DNA of 64,000 nucleotides from Clitopilus passeckerianus (Eukaryota; Basidiomycota; Agaricomycetes; Agaricales; Entolomataceae), in the NCBI GenBank assembly GCA_944990035.1, contig CALYLX010000127.1, forward strand, positions 372,001-436,000. Direction: 5' to 3'. Positions 59,443-64,000 of the stretch are shown one piece after another. Every line of letters begins with the position of its first letter. Within the stretch, counting starts at the first letter, position 1. Under the pieces are notes generated by a model, which did no database searches, had not been told where the DNA came from, and saw nothing but the letters and a program-made list of their open reading frames with translations. The position numbers and the translations under genes were made by a program.

Positions 59443-59449
59443 CTTTATA
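59443..59449 (-). promoter_or_regulatory. TATA box of the 58423-59382 gene
   Basis: TATAAAG on the minus strand, about 61-67 bp upstream of the ATG at 59382. Confidence 0.55.
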
Positions 59450-59955
59450 CGAATGGGAGGGCTCTGTGTGTGCGAATCCCGCCTTCTGATCTCATAGGCG
59501 TATGTCAAAAGGTATGTCATTGCGCACGAATCCTTTCAGACACTCCGTAACCATAAGCCGGGTGGGTACCCCCACTCCAACTGTGATCATATCGTCAAAA
59601 ATAAAACGCCGTCCGAATTCCATCGGAGTTGAAGAGAAAGGTTTCTAGAACGATCAACGACGATCGCACTTGGGATCTTGGGATAGTCCCTAACCGAAGG
59701 AAAGGTACGACGAGACGTCAGAGTCCCACAACCGCGCATGGCGTCATACGCCACAGCTATTCACCAAAGAGGAAGTTTGTTCTCATGCGGTATCGGAGGA
59801 ACGATGACCGTGGTTTGGCCGTGGTGATATTAAAAGAGAGATTGTCAACAGTAGATATACAGCGTTCGAACGTTCGTAAAAGATGTAATTTACATCCTGG
59901 TATGTAGCTCATAAAATAAATAAATCCTCCGGATACATGATGTTATAAAATCTAA
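59450..59955. other. Intergenic, nothing recognised
   Basis: No supported gene or repeat. Confidence 0.4.
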
Positions 59956-60713
59956 TCAATTCTGATGAGGCGGAGGGGCGAGTAGCTCTCGCTCGAGGGT
60001 AACTTCCACAACTCGTCTTCTGCCACGGATATTCCTGAGATGATCGTCGTTCCTATCATAGTAGAGAACCCAGCCATCGTCCTCTTGCAATGCAACAAAC
60101 CCTTCCCATCCCTCCAGCGTCAATGCTTCTCTATCCTCCGTCCAATCCCAAGGTGCATAGCAGTGAGGGCTGCTTTGGGTCTTGTTGCCGTATTTCAGCT
60201 CAAGGGTCCTTCTGTCGACATAAATCCAATTAAGTTCAGGTGGGTCTGGCTTGATAGTGCTAACAAGCGCCATTGGCTTGGGGCTGCCTAGAGGATACTC
60301 GAGGTAAAAGCCAGAAAATGGGTGGCCGTCCCGGAATCGCCTACGGCGAGGATCAGCCTCATCAAGGTAAAGCTGAAGGATCCATTGGTCAGCTGAGATG
60401 CATCTCGGATTTATAAAACGGGACAGACTCTGCCGTTCCGCAGGACCACCTGCTTGTTGTGTACTTGGTTTCGGAATGAGGACTTAGCCTCAACGTATGT
60501 TTTCAGGGTGAATTTGGCTAGCCGAGGGTCGTTTGCGGGGTCCGGAGCCGCACCGCCAGCGTCTTGAGACTGTCCGCCAGCTTGCTGGTTGCTCATGCCC
60601 TGCGACAGACCAACAACAGATGTTGCAGTTGAGACAGCTGAGTTGGGTATAGCGACTGCCGCCATAGGAATAGCAGTAGCGCCTGCTACTGCGCCGATGA
60701 TTCCCAGAACCAT
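59956..60713 (-). CDS. Conserved fungal protein with Ala-rich N-terminus
   Basis: Two exons, 60713-60429 and 60372-59956, split by a 56-nt intron and in frame for 233 residues. The N-terminus is hydrophobic and Ala-rich (MVLGIIGAVAGATAIPMA), either a membrane segment or a weak signal, followed by a Gly/Gln-rich linker. The C-terminal domain reads KFTLKTYVEAKSSFRNQVH, DGHPFSGFYLEYPLG, DPPELNWIYVDRRTLELKYG, APWDWTEDREALTLEGWEG and GWVLYYDRNDDHL. I recall this as a widely conserved fungal domain without known function. It stands next to the DUF6987-like pair and the disordered protein at 61.2 kb, and such small proteins may work together, but that is a guess from position. Confidence 0.7.
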
Positions 60714-61218
60714 ATTGATATATCCCGGCGTATGGTAAGAGTTCGAAAGAAAAGCTCAGAAGGGGCAGATGGTGGTGGTTGAGAGTAAACCGAGTTGATA
60801 TGGACTGGAAGCCCTCATTTTCGTTACGGATGTGGTCCAAACTGTCATTCTTCTGTTGTAAAGATCAAGGCACATGGGAGCAAAGGGAGTGACGTCAAAT
60901 TCCAGACCCCGTGTTTTTCCTGGAAGTCAGAGCCAAACACCTATGTCATAGCGCCTGGTACCCAGCCTCGGGCCGTCCGTTGTTTCCGAATTTGAACCCG
61001 GCATACGCAACACTTTCAGCCTGGATTGGAGTCGTAGCACCGGTTTGTTCTGAATTTGACTGCTTGGACCAGGCTATGGATACATTGCGGGACTGGACCG
61101 GCATTTGCATCATTTCTGGTGCTTTTGGCTACCGTCACAGACCTCTGATGTAAAACCATGCCCATAGCATAAAAAGGTGGTGCCGAAGTTTTTTTGCCCC
61201 AATACTCACCCTACGACA
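60714..61218. other. Divergent intergenic region
   Basis: No gene supported. It separates two divergently transcribed genes and may hold both promoters. An ATAAAAAGG stretch near 61169, about 45 bp before the ATG at 61219, is TATA-like. Confidence 0.45.
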
Positions 61219-61890
61219 ATGTCCGAACAAGAACACAACCGACAACAGGAACAAGAGGGTCCTTCGTCAAGGTCTCCTTCTCGGGCTTCATCACGATCCC
61301 CTCAACCTGAGCAAGAGGCTCAAAACGAGCAGCCGCCGCAGAAGAATCAGCGGGAAGCTCCCGAACCTCAGCAACAACACCAAGAAGAGCCTGCTGATGA
61401 CGACTACAAAGAAGAATCGGGGGCTGAGCCTGAGCCGAAGGTTCAGCAGCAGAAGCCCAAGCAACAGGACGCACCACCTCCTGAACCTGAGCCTCAACCT
61501 CAGCGTCAGGAGAAACTTCAGGATGGCAACCACGCGGTTCCTCCCGATTCTGAAGAGGAGTATTCCGATTACAGCCTCCCTCGGAAAGAACGTCGCCGTA
61601 GGAGGAAGGGTAGCCAGCCTGACTCTCAGCAAGGTCAAAAGTTTGCAACGGAGGATCAGTTCGGTACAAACAGCTCGAATCTTCCGCATGTGAATGAGAT
61701 GTTCCCCGAGCCAAGTACTGTTACTGGTCCTATGGGTGGCGCGGTCGAAGATTTGGCTCGGAGGAATCCTGATCCTGGAAGTGGTCCTGATGATGAGGAT
61801 GCTTTGAAGCTTCGGCTTGACCTCGACCTCGACGTTGCTGTTGAGATCAATGCTCGAGTTCATGGTGATGTAACTTTATCTCTACTGTAA
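61219..61890 (+). CDS. Intrinsically disordered protein with conserved C-terminal strand motif
   Basis: A single exon from ATG 61219 (MSEQEHNRQQEQEG) to the stop at 61890, 223 residues. The first 180 residues are rich in Gln, Glu and Pro with SR-like patches (SRSPSRASSRSPQPEQ) and a basic patch (PRKERRRRRKGSQ). The end switches to LKLRLDLDLDVAVEINAR then VHGDVTLSLL, which closely resembles a short motif I recall from many fungal proteins of otherwise disordered composition, an amphipathic alternating-hydrophobic strand that could insert in membranes or form beta-assemblies. It could interact with the neighbouring Gly/Leu-tailed proteins; unproven. Confidence 0.7.
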   Translation: MSEQEHNRQQEQEGPSSRSPSRASSRSPQPEQEAQNEQPPQKNQREAPEPQQQHQEEPADDDYKEESGAEPEPKVQQQKPKQQDAPPPEPEPQPQRQEKLQDGNHAVPPDSEEEYSDYSLPRKERRRRRKGSQPDSQQGQKFATEDQFGTNSSNLPHVNEMFPEPSTVTGPMGGAVEDLARRNPDPGSGPDDEDALKLRLDLDLDVAVEINARVHGDVTLSLL

Positions 61891-62359
61891 GTCCTCTCTT
61901 CTTGTGGAAGTTTCTTCCTGTGTTTTCACCTGTTTAACAGTGATTCTTAACTGTCAGATCTTAAACTCCTGCCGAATATATGCTCTATTCCTTACGAAAC
62001 ATCGACGATTATCTATGAACGGTTCAGTGGGCATGGGTTATACCATATCCTGAAGAATAACTAATGATGGTAGTGTAGAGACAGACTTGTCCTTAATCAC
62101 AATTTTCAATCAAATCTTCGTTGAAGTCCACCGTTCATGCTGCCTCTCGAGGAAGCTAACAGGGTTTTCTCCTCACTGGGAATCAGTGGCTCCAAACATA
62201 TAAATATGGGGTAAAACATTATTCAAGGAGAGTATGGTACCGCAACAACAAGAAAGGGTATAGCTGGCCACAGGCGACCAATAGGCTGACAAGAAGAAGT
62301 CTACTATATCGCATGATGGATTCATGCGTGCTGAAACAATCTATTGAAATTGACATCCC
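61891..62359. other. Intergenic, nothing recognised
   Basis: Only short unsupported frames between convergent genes. Confidence 0.4.
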
Positions 62360-63409
62360 TCAGGCGTTGCCGTTGAGGGGGATGCAGTCGAAGGGAATAA
62401 GGCCATTCTAGGAATCGAACTTAGCAGCTTGGACGGAACGAAGGCACAAATAACCCACCATCGAGTTGCCCTTGCAGCAAACGGGTTGCTGATTAGGAGG
62501 CGGATGTTAGCGACTTTGGACTGTTCAGAGCAAAGACACCACCTGCCAGTTGGGACTGCCTCCGGTGTGGAAATGAATTCCTTAGCTGCAGGGAGTGCAC
62601 TGTAGCCGGGTCTCGTTGATGTTGGTAGAGTACGAGCGGACCTGAATGAAAAATAGTTCCTCGAAGATCGAGGAGTGAGCGTGAACGTAAGGGATCAAGA
62701 GCTGATGGTGGCCTTTAGCCGAGACGCGCGACGCGTCTGAAGAGGGGAAGGAGAGAGACTGAAAACTGAACGTAAAAACACTCAACAAACTAATGCCCAC
62801 TCTTTGTGGACGATGCTGGAGTTCTCTTTGAACTCAATGCTGAAGTATTCTTGAGTTGTCCAACTGACGAACGAGCTATCACAGGCTGGAAAGTTGGGGA
62901 GAGACTGTATATTGCAGGGAGCGGGGAAAAGTGGAAGTTGGGGATTCCTCTCGTCGAAAATACAGGTGGTGGGTATTAATAATGTACAGAAACCGAAGGC
63001 GCACGTACTCTCGTGCCCCCGGACCCAAAATGATGTCATAATGTACAGAAAAACGAAGAGGGAGCTCGATAATGTCAGGCAAGATTGAGATTGAGAACAG
63101 GTAGACATTTTGTGCTAAGGCTTACGTCCAAACAGCCCGCTGATATTGTCGGCGTCGCCGCCGAGCAAGCCTATGATCGTCTTCCAGGTGTCGGAAGAGC
63201 TCTAGCACAGCATGGTGAGTAATTGCATAACTTCTTATAGATTTGCCACAGAGATCCTGAACGTCTTCGCAGCACTGCAAAGTTCCCGTGTTGCAATCGG
63301 TGGTGGGGGCCTCCCCAGGAGCGACGTGACCAGGGCGGCCAAGGCCAGGAAGGGGCCAGCCGTTGCCGAGAGAGATAGTTGAGAGAATGGTGTGGATGCG
63401 AGCGAACAT
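62360..63409 (-). pseudogene. Hydrophobin-like gene, probably disrupted
   Basis: Minus strand. Exon 1 starts MFARIHTIL and contains DCNTGTLQCCEDVQ (C-X6-CC, as in class I hydrophobins). The next segment, in another frame after a doubtful splice, reads WKTIIGLLGGDADNISG. The 3' exons give NWQQPVCCKGNSM and, after a GTGGGT..TAG intron, NGLIPFDCIPLNGNA and a stop at 62360, so CC-X12-C-X7 fits the family. The middle is abnormal: about 500 bp separate the second segment (ending near 63125) from the 3' exons, where hydrophobins have one short intron, and the expected central cysteine block is not in frame (LQCTPCS then TAA near 62583). A hydrophobic signal-like run (PFLALAALVTSLL) lies in the +1 frame of exon 1, suggesting a frameshift. 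Hydrophobins coat aerial hyphae and spores; this copy is probably inactive. Confidence 0.62.
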
Positions 63410-63517
63410 TGCTGCTGTGGAGAAGTTGTAAAGGCTGGAGGTGTTGTAGGTGAAAGGTGAGTAATTAGAGAAGTAGAACTGGCTGTTTTGGTTAAGAGTC
63501 CTGGATTATAGCTGAGG

Positions 63518-63525
63518 TTTTATAT
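63518..63525 (-). promoter_or_regulatory. TATA box of the hydrophobin-like gene
   Basis: ATATAAAA on the minus strand, about 110 bp upstream of the ATG at 63409, typical for highly expressed hydrophobin genes. Confidence 0.55.
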
Positions 63526-64000
63526 CCACCAGTGAAAGGATTCGGCAAGCTAGAAAAAGTCAAAAGTCGAAAGAGGGCTTGTCGGGTGTCCGAGAGAGGT
63601 TTTCGCGCCAGAAACTTTACTGCAACCATCATTGAGCTTCTTCCATACGGAAGGAGGCAAATGCAGTCGGTAAATTATTGCTTCCGATCTCTATTTGACT
63701 CTTCCAGAGTATATAACTCCTAGTAGAGGATCAAAAGGTTGTACCATGTAGCATACGACCAGCCTAAGGACAACTCGGAAACCTTCATGAATCACCCAAG
63801 TTAGCCGGCACTCCTGCCGAGAAGCAAACTTGTGATTTAGGGTAGGCCTGGACGCGTTGCGTATCCCCTTCAGGTGGCAGATGAGCCCACCTGAGAGTCC
63901 ACCAGTAACCGAAAGTCTGTTTCGAAGCACTCCACCATTGTGTTTCTCAAGGAGAATTCTGGCAGAAAACTTCCACTAAGTGCCTCTGATTTCATGAAAT
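63526..64000. other. Right end of window, nothing recognised
   Basis: No gene or repeat supported. Confidence 0.4.

Noticed and set aside
62395..62425. tRNA-like T-arm (AGTTCGATTCCT on the minus strand).
   Set aside because: No acceptor stem or anticodon arm; it falls within the last intron of the hydrophobin-like gene.
1..64000. CRISPR arrays, bacterial operons, riboswitches.
   Set aside because: The sequence is clearly eukaryotic; the only short regular repeats are ankyrin-coding units.

Overview
The window looks like nuclear DNA of a mushroom-forming basidiomycete (Agaricomycetes). The grounds are dense GT..AG introns of about 45-65 bp, a Plavaka DNA transposase, a Ty3/gypsy chromovirus, NACHT-ankyrin receptor genes, a hydrophobin and several protein families I know only from mushrooms. 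No rRNA or tRNA gene was found. Gene models come from reading frames and splice signals by eye; none was checked against RNA or a database.

Layout. 0-2.6 kb: a Plavaka transposase running off the left edge. 2.9-12.3 kb: four or five multi-exon genes, among them a 2-oxoglutarate/Fe(II) oxygenase-like protein and an uncharacterised mushroom family. 12.6-14.2 kb: a nucleotidyltransferase-fold-like gene broken by one TGA. 14.5-24.3 kb: a headless ankyrin array cut by a complete 6.66-kb LTR retrotransposon; beyond its 3' LTR lies the tail of an unrelated gene. 24.6-30.8 kb: a NACHT-ankyrin gene on the minus strand between two 477-bp inverted repeats that look identical. 31.0-32.3 kb: an intact six-exon gene with nuclease-fold-like residues. 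32.9-47.3 kb: two further NACHT-ankyrin genes on the plus strand, interspersed with three decayed copies of one unidentified gene. The second of these receptors ends at 52.4 kb.

53.2-64 kb is a quieter, more conserved block: the RNase P/MRP subunit RPP1/p30, a predicted fusion of Spa2-homology repeats with an F-box and leucine-rich-repeat-like region, two tandem paralogues with TATA boxes, a conserved small protein, a disordered protein with a conserved tail, and a damaged hydrophobin gene.

The centre is a receptor cluster. The three complete NACHT-ankyrin genes share exactly the same six-exon architecture, including a 25-nt microexon that encodes most of the P-loop, and carry 11, 19 and 25 regular 34-residue ankyrin repeats with very similar 102-bp units. 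By family knowledge these are STAND/NLR-like signalling receptors of the kind linked to non-self recognition in fungi. The inverted-repeat-flanked copy, the silent ankyrin array, an exact 204-bp internal duplication and the decayed spacer paralogues suggest a locus that reshuffles by duplication, gene conversion and possibly inversion.
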